Positions 16,885-26,648 of a stretch of DNA of 64,000 nt are shown piece after piece. The notes beneath the pieces are model-generated. The model saw only the letters and a list, made by a program, of their open reading frames with translations, did no database searches and was not told the DNA's origin. Position 1 is the stretch's first letter, and the number at the start of each line of letters is the position of its first letter. Origin of the DNA: AC-32 sp963717475 (GTDB taxonomy: Bacteria; Actinomycetota; Thermoleophilia; Gaiellales; Gaiellaceae); NCBI GenBank assembly GCA_963717475.1, contig OY970337.1, positions 620,001-684,000 on the forward strand, in the 5' to 3' direction. The position numbers and the translations under genes are program-made.

Positions 16885-16922
16885 TTGCCATGCAGAAGGT
16901 CGTGGAATCCCATCATCCGCTC
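16885..16922 (+). repeat. att-like repeat, copy 3 (damaged)
   Basis: TTGCCATGCAGAAGGTCGTGG followed by AATCCCATCATCCGCTC: the same tRNA-Gly 3' block as copies 1 and 2 with five bases (GTTCG of the T loop) deleted. It lies 22 bp before the start codon of the next gene and marks the far edge of the decayed region. Confidence 0.8.
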
Positions 16923-16944
16923 TTTTTCCTCCTAGACTCAACGC

Positions 16945-19900
16945 ATGCTCACGTGTCCGAGCTGCGGGCAGGAGAACCCGGATGGTTTCCGGCTGTGCGG
17001 GATGTGCGGCGCCGCGCTGCAGCCGCTGGAGCCGGAGCCGCGCGAGGAGCGAAAGGTCGTGACCGTGCTCTTCGCGGACCTCGTCGGCTTCACGGCGCGC
17101 GCCGAGCAACTCGATCCCGAAGACGTGCAGGCGTTGCTGTCGCCGTTCCACGCGCGCCTGCGCACGGAGCTCGAACGGTACGGCGGAACGGTCGAGAAGT
17201 TCATCGGCGACGCCGTCATGGCCCTGTTCGGCGCACCGGTCGTGCACGAGGACGATCCCGAGCGGGCGGTGCGGGCGGCGATCGGGATCCGAGACTGGAT
17301 CCGCGAGGAGGAGGCGGACCTCCAGGTGCGGATCGCCGTCAACACGGGCGAGGTCCTGATCAGGCTCGGAGCGCAGACGGACGGGCGAGGGGATGGCCTC
17401 CGGCGACGTGGTCAACACGGCTTCCCGGCTGCAATCGGCGGCACCGGTCAACGGGATCCTCGTCGGGGAGACGACCCACCGCGCGACCCGGCATGCGATC
17501 GAGTACCGCGAGGCGGAACCCGTCGAGGCCAAGGGCAAGGCGAAGCCGGTGCAGGTCTGGGAGGCGCTGCAGCCGCGGGCACGCCTGGGCATCGACCTGC
17601 TCCGCGAGGTCAAGACTCCGCTGATCGGACGCGAGCGCGACCTCGCCGCTCTGGAGGATGCGCTCGCACGCGCCCGGCAGCAGCAGTCCCTGCAGCTCGT
17701 CACGCTCGTCGGCGAGCCCGGGATCGGCAAGAGCAGGCTCGTCTTCGAGCTGATGCAGGTCGTCGAGGCACAACCGGAGCTGATCCGCTGGCGCCAGGGG
17801 CGCTCCCTGCCGTACGGGGAGGGGGCCAGCTTCTGGGCGCTCGCGGAGATGGTGAAAGCCGAGGCAGCGATCCTCGAGACGGACTCGCCGCAGGAGGTGG
17901 CGGACAAGCTCGACGCCGCGGTCGAGGCGGCGATGCTCGAGGAGCGCGAGGCGCAGTGGGTCGCGGGCCATCTGCGGACCCTCGCCGGCGTCGGCGAGGA
18001 GGCCGAGCTCGGTCCTGAGCGGCGGCAGGAGGCGTTTGCCGCCTGGCGCAGGTTCCTGGAGGCGCTCGCGAGCGAGCGTCCGCTCGTGCTCGTCTTCGAC
18101 GACCTCCACTCGGCGGACGACAGCCTGCTGGACTTCGTGGACCACCTCGTCGACTGGGCGAGCGGAGTCCCTATCCTCGTCCTGGCGACCGCTCGACCCG
18201 AGCTGCTCGAGCGCCGCTCGGGCTGGGGCGGCGGCAAGCCCAACGCGGCGACGCTGACGATCGCGCCGCTCTCCGACGAGGAGACGCACCGGCTGCTCGG
18301 AGCGCTGCTCGAACAGCCGCTCCTGACGGCCGAGCGGCAGTCGGCGCTGCTGGCCCGGGCCGGGGGCAATCCCCTCTACGCCGAGCAATACGTGCGGATG
18401 CTCTCGGAGTACGACTCCACTGACGAGATGCCGCTCCCGGAAACGGTTCAAGGACTGATCGCGGCCCGGCTCGATCTCCTCTCGAGCGCGGACAAGCGCC
18501 TGCTCCAGAACGCGTCCGTGGTCGGCAAGGTGTTCTGGCGTGGAGCCGCCGCGGCGATCGACGGGGACGATCCCGCCGCGATCGACGAGCAGCTGCACGC
18601 GCTCGGGCGGAAACAGTTCGTGCAGCGGGCCCAGGCCTCCTCTGTTGCAGACGAGACGGAGTACTCGTTCAGGCACCTGCTCGTGCGGGACGTCGCCTAC
18701 GGCCAGATCCCGCGGGCGGCGCGCGCGGCCAAGCATCGCGCCGCAGCCGCCTGGATCGAAGGCCTGCCGCGGCCGGACGACTATGCCGAGACTCTCGCCC
18801 ACCACTACGGGGAGGCGCTCGAGCTCGCTCGCGCGATCGGCGAAGAGACCGATGAGCTCGTGGCACGGACCCGAGATGCTCTCCGCGCCGCAGGCGATCG
18901 GGCGTACGCGCTCGGGTCGCTCAAGACCGCCCGTGAGCACTATCGCAGCGCCATGGAGCTCTGGCCGCCCGAGAGCCCCGACTGGGCGCGGCTCGTGGTC
19001 AGTTACCGCCGTGGCAGCGTCTTCCCGGAGTACGCGCCCGAGTTCTTGGTTCGAGCCCGCGACATCCTCGTGGAGGCTGGTGACGCCGCCTACGCCGCGG
19101 AAGCCGAGCTCTACCTGTTCTGGGACGCGTGGAACGAGGGGCGCGGAGAGGAGATGTCGGCGCGATATGGCCGTCTCCTGGAGCTGGCCGACGAGCTGGA
19201 GCCGTCGCACACGAAGGCGTACTTGCTCGCAAACCTCGCGATCCAGCTCGTGCTCACCAACCAGCACGACAGAGCGCTCGGGACGGCAAGCAGGAGCCTG
19301 CAGATCGCCGAGCGGCTCGGCTTCGAAGACGTCAGGGCACATGCGCTCAACACGATCGGTATGTGCCGCGCGGCCAAAGGAGACCGCGGCGGTCTCCAGC
19401 AGCTCGAGCAGAGCCTGGCCCTCTCGCTCGAGCAGAACCAGGCGGAGAACATCATCCGCGGCTACAAGAACTTTGGCTCGTTCCTCTTCAACTACGGCGA
19501 GCTCGGAGGCCTGGTTGATCTCTACGCCGATGCCACGGCCGCCGCGGAACGCTTCGGGGACGACTTCCACCTCCGCTGGTTTGCCGTCGAGCGGGCTGTG
19601 CTCGATTTCCTGAGAGGCCGCTGGGATGACGCGCTGGAGGCGACGGGCGCGTTCCTCAGCGGGGTCGAGGGCGGGGCGCCCCACTACATGGAGGCGCCGG
19701 CGCGCTTGTGTCGAGCGCAGATCCTGCTCGCGCGTGGAGACGTGCAAGCCGCGCTCGACGAGGCGAGCAGGGCCGTCGACTTCGGCCGCCGCTCAGGCGA
19801 CGCGCAAGCGCTCTATCCCGCGCTCGCAGTGAACGTCTGCGTCCTGGTCGCGGCCGGCAAGGCCGCCGAGGCGCGTGGGATCGCGGACGAGCTTCTGAGT

Positions 19901-20263
19901 GCGCTCGAGGACGGAACGCCGAACTACTGGGTCGCCGACCTCGCCCCGGCGCTCGCGTCGCTCGGACGTGCAGACGAGTTCGCGACGAAGCTCGGCGAGT
20001 TCGCGGGATTGACGTCTTGGCAGACTGCCGCGACCGCCGTGCTGACCGAGAACTACTCTCGGGCGATCGAGGTCTACGCGGGCATGGGCGCGGCGCCACA
20101 CGAGGCTGAGGCTCGACTCCTGGCGGCGGAGCATGCGGCCGGCGACGGTGTCATCCGCGAAGAGCTCGAACGCGCGCTTGTTTTCTACCGCAGCGTCCGC
20201 GCGGAGCCGCGCATTCGTGAGGCCGAGAGGCTCCTCGGCGCTTCGGCATCCGCCGCCGGCTGA
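16945..20263 (+). CDS. zinc-ribbon / class III cyclase / AAA-type ATPase / TPR signalling protein (one frameshift)
   Basis: About 1105 residues once one inserted base near 17375 is removed. Order: zinc ribbon with two CxxC pairs (CPSCGQENPDGFRLCGMCG, 4-22); cyclase domain (VTVLFADLVGFTARAEQL; VEKFIGDAVMALFG; GDVVNTASRLQSAA); NTPase with Walker A GEPGIGKSR (about 255) and Walker B LVLVFDDLHSADD; then about 500 residues of helical TPR-like repeats. This is the MalT/guanylate-cyclase-ATPase architecture common in Thermoleophilia and mycobacteria. It probably makes a cyclic nucleotide in response to ligands bound by the TPR part. TAGACT at 16933-16938 is 6 bp before the ATG. A paralogue lies at 40564. 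Confidence 0.85.
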
Positions 20264-20307
20264 CCGGAAACGGAGGGCTCACTCCGCTTTTTTGGCATAG
20301 TAGGAGA

Positions 20308-20958
20308 GTGAGCCTCACGGCAACCAAGACGAAGACGCTGCGCAGCGATGCTCGGCGCAACCGTGAGCGGCTCGTCGCCAGCGCGCGTGAGCTGATCGCG
20401 CGTGAGGGCCCGGATGTGTCGGTCGAGGAGATCACCCAGCACGCCGGTCTCGGGATGGGAACGCTCTATCGCCACTTCCCGACCAAGGAGGAGCTGATCG
20501 ACGCGGTGCTCGAGGACGCCTTCGCCGAGCTCGTCGAGCTCGCCCGTCAGGCAGCGGCCGAGGAGGATGCCTGGACCGGCCTCACCAGCTTCCTCGAGCA
20601 GGCGCTTGCCCGGCACGCTGCCAACCGCGGGCTCAAGGACGTGCTCGCGAGCCGCGAGCACGGCCGGCGGCGGGCAGAGGCGATGCGCGCGCGAATCCGG
20701 CCGGTCCTGCGCGAGCTGATCGAGCGGTGCTCAAGCGCAAGGGACTCTGCGAGCCGACTTCACGAGCGAGGATCTCCCGCTCGTCTTCTGGACGGCGGCC
20801 GGGTGATCGAGACGACCGCGAGCGTGGCGCCGGATTACTGGCGCCGCTACCTCGCTCTCTTGCTCGACGGCCTGCGCGCCGAGGCGGCGACGGCGCTGCC
20901 CGAGCCGCCGCTGACGCGGGCCCAGCTCGCGCGCGCGGCGGGGAGGCGCGAGAGTTGA
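20308..20958 (+). CDS. TetR family transcriptional regulator (two compensating frameshifts)
   Basis: N-terminal helix-turn-helix is clear: DARRNRERLVASARELIARE, VSVEEITQHAGLGMGTLYRH, FPTKEELIDAV. The ligand-binding half is disturbed between about 20730 and 20805: the alternative frame gives AQAQGTLRADFTSEDLPLVF, then an opposite indel restores GRVIETTASVAPDYWRRYL. With the correction the protein is about 216 residues, normal for the family. It directly precedes the MFS exporter gene (2-bp gap) and most likely represses that pair in response to an exported compound. GTG start at 20308. Confidence 0.85.
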   Translation: MSLTATKTKTLRSDARRNRERLVASARELIAREGPDVSVEEITQHAGLGMGTLYRHFPTKEELIDAVLEDAFAELVELARQAAAEEDAWTGLTSFLEQALARHAANRGLKDVLASREHGRRRAEAMRARIRPVLRELIERCSSARDSASRLHERGSPARLLDGGRVIETTASVAPDYWRRYLALLLDGLRAEAATALPEPPLTRAQLARAAGRRES

Positions 20959-20960
20959 GC

Positions 20961-22535
20961 GTGCCCGAGAACGGCCGGCCGACCGGGCGAGCGTTGCGGA
21001 TGGTCTTCGCGGCGCTGATGCTCGGCATGTTCCTGGCCGCTCTCGACCAGACGATCGTCTCGACTGCGCTCCCGACGATCGTCGGCGATCTCGGCGGGCT
21101 CAACCACCTCTCGTGGGTGGTGACCTCTTACTTGCTGGCCTCGACGGTCTCGACGCCGGTCTACGGAAAGCTCGGCGACATGGTCGGCCGCAAGCCGCTC
21201 TTCATGGCGGCGATCCTGATCTTCCTCGCCGGCTCGATGCTTGCCGGGCTCTCGCAGTCGATGGGCGAGCTGATCGGCTTCCGCGCCCTGCAGGGGATCG
21301 GCGCCGGCGGGCTGATGGTCGGCGCGCAGGCGATCATCGCCGACATCGTCCCGCCCAGGGAGCGAGGGCGCTACATGGGCCTGATCGGCTCCGTCTTCGC
21401 GGTCGCGTCGGTCGCCGGGCCGCTGCTCGGCGGCTTCCTCGTCGACAGCCTCTCCTGGCGCTGGGTCTTCTACGTGAACATGCCGGTCGGCGCGGTCGCG
21501 ATCCTGATCGTCGCCACCCGGCTGCACCTGCACACGCCCACGATCAGGCACCGGATCGACGTGCTCGGCGCGCTGCTGCTCAGCGCGGGCGTCAGCGCGC
21601 TGATCCTGCTCACGACCTGGGGCGGCAACCAGTACGCCTGGGGCTCGGCCACGATCGTCGGGCTCGGGATCGTCGGCGTCGCGCTGCTGCTCGTGTTCGT
21701 CTGGTGGGAAACGCGGGCCGCGGAGCCGATCCTCCCGCTCTCGCTCTTCCGTTCGCGCGTCTTCAGCGTGGCGAGCGCGATGGGCTTCGCGATCGGGATG
21801 GCGATGTTCGGCGCGATCGTCTTCATCCCGCTGTACCTCCAGCTCGTCTACGGCGCCAGCGCGACCAGCTCCGGCCTGCGCCTGCTGCCGCTGATGGCGG
21901 GCCTGCTCGTCGCCGCGGTCGTCTCGGGCCGCGTCATCAGCCGGATCGGGCGCTACAAGGCGTTCCCGATCGCCGGCACGGCGACCCTGATCGTCGGCAT
22001 GTACCTGCTCTCGCTCCTGCGTGTCGGCACCGCGCCGTGGCTCGCCTCGATCTACATGCTGGTCGTCGGGGTCGGCATCGGGCTCGTCATGCAGGTGCTC
22101 GTGCTCGTCGTCCAGAACGACGCCCGGCCGCAGGAGATCGGCGTGGCCACGTCGACCGCGACGTTCTTCCGCTCGGTCGGCGGGTCGTTCGGCGTCGCCA
22201 TCTTCGGCGCGATCTTCGCCAGCAGGCTCGCCGGCCAGCTCTCGGGGCTGCCGCATAGCGTCACCGCCCGTCTCGGCAGCGGCGTCCACATCAACCCGGA
22301 GCAGGCGAAGCATCTTCCCGCCGCCGTGCACGCCGACTTTCTGACCGCCTTCGCCAACGCTCTGCACGGCGTCTTCCTGTTCGGGATGGTGCTGGCCGTG
22401 GTGCCGTTCGCGCTTTCCTGGCTCCTCAAGGAGGTGCCGCTCCGGACGACGCTCGAGCCGGCCGTCGAGCTCGACGCCGCTGAGTCCGCCACGGCTGCAA
22501 CGCCCGATGAGCGGATGCTCGCCGGCCGGGCCTGA
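20961..22535 (+). CDS. MFS multidrug exporter, DHA2 (EmrB/QacA) type
   Basis: Proton-driven efflux pump of 524 residues with about 14 membrane segments. DHA2 hallmarks: LDQTIVSTALPTIVGDLGG in helix 1 with the membrane Asp, GKLGDMVGRKPLF (motif A) and GPLLGGFLVDSLSWRWVFYV (motif C and the following loop). GTG 20961 is chosen; TTG 20955, overlapping the regulator stop, is also possible. The substrate is unknown. The TetR gene immediately upstream is the likely local regulator. Confidence 0.88.
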   Translation: MPENGRPTGRALRMVFAALMLGMFLAALDQTIVSTALPTIVGDLGGLNHLSWVVTSYLLASTVSTPVYGKLGDMVGRKPLFMAAILIFLAGSMLAGLSQSMGELIGFRALQGIGAGGLMVGAQAIIADIVPPRERGRYMGLIGSVFAVASVAGPLLGGFLVDSLSWRWVFYVNMPVGAVAILIVATRLHLHTPTIRHRIDVLGALLLSAGVSALILLTTWGGNQYAWGSATIVGLGIVGVALLLVFVWWETRAAEPILPLSLFRSRVFSVASAMGFAIGMAMFGAIVFIPLYLQLVYGASATSSGLRLLPLMAGLLVAAVVSGRVISRIGRYKAFPIAGTATLIVGMYLLSLLRVGTAPWLASIYMLVVGVGIGLVMQVLVLVVQNDARPQEIGVATSTATFFRSVGGSFGVAIFGAIFASRLAGQLSGLPHSVTARLGSGVHINPEQAKHLPAAVHADFLTAFANALHGVFLFGMVLAVVPFALSWLLKEVPLRTTLEPAVELDAAESATAATPDERMLAGRA

Positions 22536-23414
22536 TCAGCCTGGGATCGGCGTGAACTCCGGCAGCGCCTGACTACGCGACTGCGACTCGGTTTCCTTTC
22601 CGCGCGCTGCGAGTAGCACGGCCCCCGCGATCACGGCGGCGAACGCCGCGACGCGAACGGCGCCGACCCACCCGCTGGGGAACGGTTCCTGGAAGAGCAC
22701 CATGCCGGCCGCGATCGGGAGCGCGTTCGTGAATAGGGTCGAAAGGCCGGCCGTCGTGAGCGCGCCGCCCCTCTGGAAGGCGGCCTGCAGGACGGCCGTG
22801 CCCGCGCCGTAGAACACGATCAGGCAGACGAGGAAGGCGGCATTTTCCACCGGCCCGGAGACGGCCATCTTCGTCGCGACGTCCCCGGCGGCGAAGAGGA
22901 TTCCGGAAGCAATGCCCAAGGCGGGCGCGCGTCCGATCGGGCGCGCGAGCAGCGTGATGCAGAGCATTGCGCCGGCCGCCGAAGCTGCGAGCCAGACCCC
23001 GACCCAGATGTAGGTCGCTCCGCTTCCCTCACCGTGGGTCGAGACGAGTGAAACGCCGAGCAGCGCGAGGCCGGCGACAGAGACGGCGGCTCCGACCCGC
23101 TCGAGCCTCGTCAGCGGGACGTGCGTGATGCGCGAGACCATGATGGCGAGGATCCCGATCCCACCCGCCGCGGTCGCCTGGACGAGCGAGAGCGGCGCGA
23201 GAGCGAGCGCGATCACGTAGAGGACGAATCCCCCGGCCTGGATACCGAAGCCGATCAGCCATTGCCGCTCGCCGAGCAGCGAGCGCAGAGAAGCGACCGG
23301 CCGGCGAAGCGACAGGCGCGGCAGGTTCGAGGCGGCCTTGTGCTGGAGCAGATAGCCGAGGTCGAGGGCGCAGGTCGAGACGATCGTGAGCACCAGTGCG
23401 AGAGCGATCTGCAC
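22536..23414 (-). CDS. DMT/EamA-like permease
   Basis: Hydrophobic protein of 292 residues with about nine to ten predicted membrane helices, for example LIGFGIQAGGFVLYVIALAL and LSLVQATAAGGIGILAIMV. The pattern, including APLSLVQ and the internal duplication, fits the drug/metabolite transporter superfamily (NIPA- or EamA-like). Substrate unknown. GTG start at 23412-23414. It converges on the MFS gene: the two stops abut in the palindrome TGATCA (22533-22538). Confidence 0.78.
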   Translation of the reverse strand: MQIALALVLTIVSTCALDLGYLLQHKAASNLPRLSLRRPVASLRSLLGERQWLIGFGIQAGGFVLYVIALALAPLSLVQATAAGGIGILAIMVSRITHVPLTRLERVGAAVSVAGLALLGVSLVSTHGEGSGATYIWVGVWLAASAAGAMLCITLLARPIGRAPALGIASGILFAAGDVATKMAVSGPVENAAFLVCLIVFYGAGTAVLQAAFQRGGALTTAGLSTLFTNALPIAAGMVLFQEPFPSGWVGAVRVAAFAAVIAGAVLLAARGKETESQSRSQALPEFTPIPG

Positions 23415-23440
23415 GCTGGGTCAACACTCGCACAGGCGGA

Positions 23441-23833
23441 TCAAGTCCGAAGCGGGCGTACCGCGATCGTCACTCGGCTGACCGCGCACAGCCGGCCGTC
23501 GTCGTCCGTCAGCTCCACGTCCCAGACCCACGTCGTCCGGCCGCGGTGGACGCGGCGGGCGGTGGCGTGGATCGTGCCCTCGCGGATCGAGCGCAGGAAC
23601 GTCGAGTTGTTCGACTGCCCGAGGCCGATCTCGCCCTCCGGCATGACGCCGACATTCGTGCCGACCGAGGCGAGCGCCTCCGCGATCGACGCGTGGACGC
23701 CGCCGTGCACGAGCCCGACCGGCTGCAGCACGTGGTCGCGCACCGGGACGTGGCCGCGCACGAGCTCGTCGGTCGCCTCGTCGAGCTCGAGCCCGTAGTG
23801 GCGGTCAAAGGGTGACGGCTCGATTTCCAGCAT
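23441..23833 (-). CDS. hotdog-fold thioesterase, PaaI type
   Basis: Protein of 130 residues. The hotdog helix and active-site loop QPVGLVHGGVHASIAEALAS (His-Gly-Gly) is the PaaI/thioesterase-superfamily-4 signature, followed by a beta strand with SNNSTFLRSIREGTIHATAR. It hydrolyses acyl- or aryl-CoA thioesters. It is divergent from the anthranilate-type CoA operon, whose first start codon is only 12 bp away, so it could relieve accumulation of aromatic CoA esters (inference). Start ATG 23831-23833. Confidence 0.82.
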   Translation of the reverse strand: MLEIEPSPFDRHYGLELDEATDELVRGHVPVRDHVLQPVGLVHGGVHASIAEALASVGTNVGVMPEGEIGLGQSNNSTFLRSIREGTIHATARRVHRGRTTWVWDVELTDDDGRLCAVSRVTIAVRPLRT

Positions 23834-23845
23834 CGCTCGCAAAGT

Positions 23846-24691
23846 GTGAAGCTTCGTGCGGCCGTGAACATCGGAGTCGGACTCCCCACGACCGTGCCCG
23901 GCGCGACGGGCGAGCTGCTGCTCGACTGGGCGCGCCGCGCCGATGCCGGGCCCTTTTCGTCGGTCGCCGTCCTCGACCGCGTGGTCTACGACAGCTTCGA
24001 GCCGTTCGCGGTGCTGGGTGCGGCCGCGGCTGCGACCTCTCGCGTACGGCTGGCGACGATGATCGCGATCGGCCCTCTCCGCTCGACCGCGCTGCTCGCC
24101 AAGCAGGCTGCGTCCGTGCACGGAATCTCGGGCGGGCGGCTGACGCTCGGCCTCGCGGTCGGCGCGCGCACGGAGGACTTCGAGGCGGCCGGGGTCGACC
24201 ACAAGGGCCGCGGGAAGCGCCTCGGCGAGCAGCTCGCGTACATCCGCGGCAACGTCGACGGCGACCGCGTCGGCCCCTCGCGCGAGGGCATCGAGATCCT
24301 GGTCGGGGGCCTGAGCGGCCAGGCCTACGCGCGCATGGCCCGCTACGCGGACGGCTACGCGCACAACGGCGGCCCGCCGCGGGCCTTCGCCAACGCCGCC
24401 GGGCGAGCGCTCGCCGCGTGGGGCGACCTCGGCCGGCCCGGGAAGCCGAGGCTGTGGGGCCAGGGGTACTTCGCATTCGGCGACGCGGGGCGAGGCGACG
24501 CGTACCTGCGCGACTACTACGCCTTCACCGGGCCGTTCGCGGAGAAGATCGCGGCCGGCAACCTGACCAGCCCGCGTGCCGTGAAGGACTACGTCCGCGG
24601 CTACGAGGAGGCCGGCTGCGACGAGCTCGTCCTCTTTCCGACCGTGTCGGACATCGACGAGCTGGAGCGGCTCCAGGAGGCGCTCTCGTGA
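23846..24691 (+). CDS. luciferase-like (LLM class) flavin- or F420-dependent oxidoreductase
   Basis: Protein of 281 residues with the bacterial luciferase-like TIM barrel: LLLDWARRADAGPFSSVAVL, LATMIAIGPLRSTALLAKQA, and LGLAVGARTEDFEAAG, the region that binds FMN or F420 in this superfamily. Cofactor and reaction cannot be fixed from sequence. It is first in the ten-gene run and overlaps the next start in GTGA (24688-24691). No TAnnnT box is seen near GTG 23846, so the promoter may lie further up, inside the thioesterase gene. A role as partner reductase for the monooxygenase downstream is a hypothesis. Confidence 0.82.
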   Translation: MKLRAAVNIGVGLPTTVPGATGELLLDWARRADAGPFSSVAVLDRVVYDSFEPFAVLGAAAAATSRVRLATMIAIGPLRSTALLAKQAASVHGISGGRLTLGLAVGARTEDFEAAGVDHKGRGKRLGEQLAYIRGNVDGDRVGPSREGIEILVGGLSGQAYARMARYADGYAHNGGPPRAFANAAGRALAAWGDLGRPGKPRLWGQGYFAFGDAGRGDAYLRDYYAFTGPFAEKIAAGNLTSPRAVKDYVRGYEEAGCDELVLFPTVSDIDELERLQEALS

Positions 24692-26648
24692 AGGTCGAGA
24701 TCGTCGGCGCAGGGCCGGCCGGGCTGTACCTCGCGATCCTGCTGCGGAAGCTCGACCGCGGCGTGGACGTACGCGTCCTCGAGCGAAATCCGCCCGACGC
24801 GACCTTCGGCTTCGGCGTGGTCTTCAGCGAGGAGACCCTCGGCGCCCTCCGCGACGCCGATCCGGAGACGCACCTCGAGATCACGGACACGTTCGCGCGC
24901 TGGGACCGGATCGACATCCGCTACCGGGGCCGCGAGCTCACGTCGCGCGGCCACTCCTTCTCCGCGATCGCGCGCAAGCGGCTGCTCGAGATCCTGCAGC
25001 GGCGCTGCCGCGAGCTCGGCGCCGCGCTCGAGTTCGGCGCGGAGGTCGAGGAGCTTCCCGAAGCCGATCTGGTCGTGGCCGCGGACGGCGCGAACAGCCT
25101 CGTCCGGCGGTTGGGCGACTTCGGCACCAAGGTGCGGCCCGAGGGCAGCAAGTACGTCTGGTTCGGCACGGACCACGTCTTCGACGCCTTCACGTTCGCG
25201 TTCCGCGAGACCGAGCACGGGCTCTTCAACGCGCATGCCTACCCCTACGACGAGCGGATGTCGACGTTCATCGTCGAGTGCCCCGAGAGCGTGTGGCGCG
25301 CCGCGGGGCTGGACGAGCTGGACGAGCAGGAGAGCCTCGGGTTCTGCGAGCAGCTGTTCGCCAACGAGCTGCGCGGCCGGGAGCTCTTCTCGAACCGGTC
25401 GCTCTGGCTCGATTTCCCGAAGATCACGAACCAGACCTGGCACGACGGCAACGTCGTCCTGCTCGGCGATGCGGCGCACACTGCGCATTTCTCGATCGGC
25501 TCCGGGCACGAAGCTCGCCATGGAGGACTCGATCGCACTCGCGGCCGCTCTGGCGCGGCGGCGCTGGGACCTGAGCGCGGCGTTCGTCGACTACGAGCTG
25601 GAGCGCGGGCCGTACGTCGAGCGCACGCAGGACGCCGCCAGCGAGAGCGCTGCCTACTTCGGGCGGATCGCGAGCTACTCGCACCTCGAGCCGATCCAGT
25701 TCGCCTTCAACCTGATCACGCGGAGCGGCCGGATCACGCACGCGACGCTCGGGGTGCGCGACCCGCAGTTCACGCGGGCGCTCGACGCCTGGCTCGGCGG
25801 TCGCGAGGTCTCGCCGCCGCCCGCGTTCTCGCCGTTCGAGCTCCGCGGCGCACGGTTCGAGAACCGCTTCGAGCTCGTCGAAAGCTCGGTCGCGGTCAGC
25901 CCGGAGGGACGCATTTCCGTCGAGGACGCCCCCCGGCCCGACGGCAAGCTCCTGCTTCGCCTGACGCATGCCGGCCGGCGCGCCGCGACCCAGCCCCGCA
26001 GCCGGGGCGTCGACCTGCCGCTCGCCGACGGCTGGCCGGTCGTGGCGCCGACGAAGCGCCCGTACGGGCCGTTCGGTGCGACCCCCGGCGAGCCGGACGA
26101 GGACGCGGTGCTCGACGCGTTCGTCGCCGCGGCGCGTGATGCGCGCGCCGAGGTGCTGGAGCTCGACATGGCGCACGGCTACCTGCTCGGCAGCTACCTG
26201 TCGCCGCTCACGAACGACGAGGCCGACCGGCTTGCGCTTTCCGCTGCGCGTGCTCGAGGCGGTGCGCGCGGTCTGGGCGGGGCCGCTCGCGGTGCGCCTC
26301 TCGGTGACCGATTGGCATCCGCGCGGCAACACCGTCGAGGACGGGATCGCGATCGCGCGTGAGCTCGCCGCACACGGCTGCGACCTGATCCACGTCGAGG
26401 CCGGCCAGACGGTGCACGACGACCGGCCGGAGTATCGCCGCGGGTTCCTGACCGCGCTCAGCGACCGCGTGCGCAACGAGGCACGCGTGCCGACGATCGT
26501 GGGCGGCTACCTGACCACGCTCGACGAGGCGAACACGATCGTCGGCGCCGGGCGCGCCGACCTCGTGCTGCTCGACCTCCCGCAGACCGAGATCGAGCGG
26601 CCGCTGGAGCCAAGTCAGAGGCTCGAGCGCGGGGAGGTGCCGGCGTGA
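24688..26648 (+). CDS. anthraniloyl-CoA (2-aminobenzoyl-CoA) monooxygenase/reductase-like fusion, shortened OYE domain (two frameshifts)
   Basis: N-terminal FAD hydroxylase: VEIVGAGPAGLYLAILL (FAD GxGxxG), FGFGVVFSEETLGALRDADP, VVAADGANSLVRR (DG motif) and VLLGDAAHTAHFSIGSG (GD motif). After an inserted base near 25503 it continues TKLAMEDSIALAAAL, as in salicylyl-CoA 5-hydroxylase and 2-aminobenzoyl-CoA monooxygenase. The C-terminal Old Yellow Enzyme-like half keeps LTHAGRRAA, ELDMAHGYLLGSYLSPLTN and, after a second insertion near 26234, LRFPLRVLEAVRAVW. It lacks the N-terminal FMN segment (family SPMCQYSA...) and the FMN-phosphate GR near the end (here LLDLPQ). About 652 residues against about 770 for the family. 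Confidence 0.85.

Noticed and set aside
24688..26648. Calling the gene a simple FAD monooxygenase followed by a separate OYE gene
   Set aside because: The linker is continuous in frame once one base is removed and matches the known fusion architecture, with no start signal between the halves.
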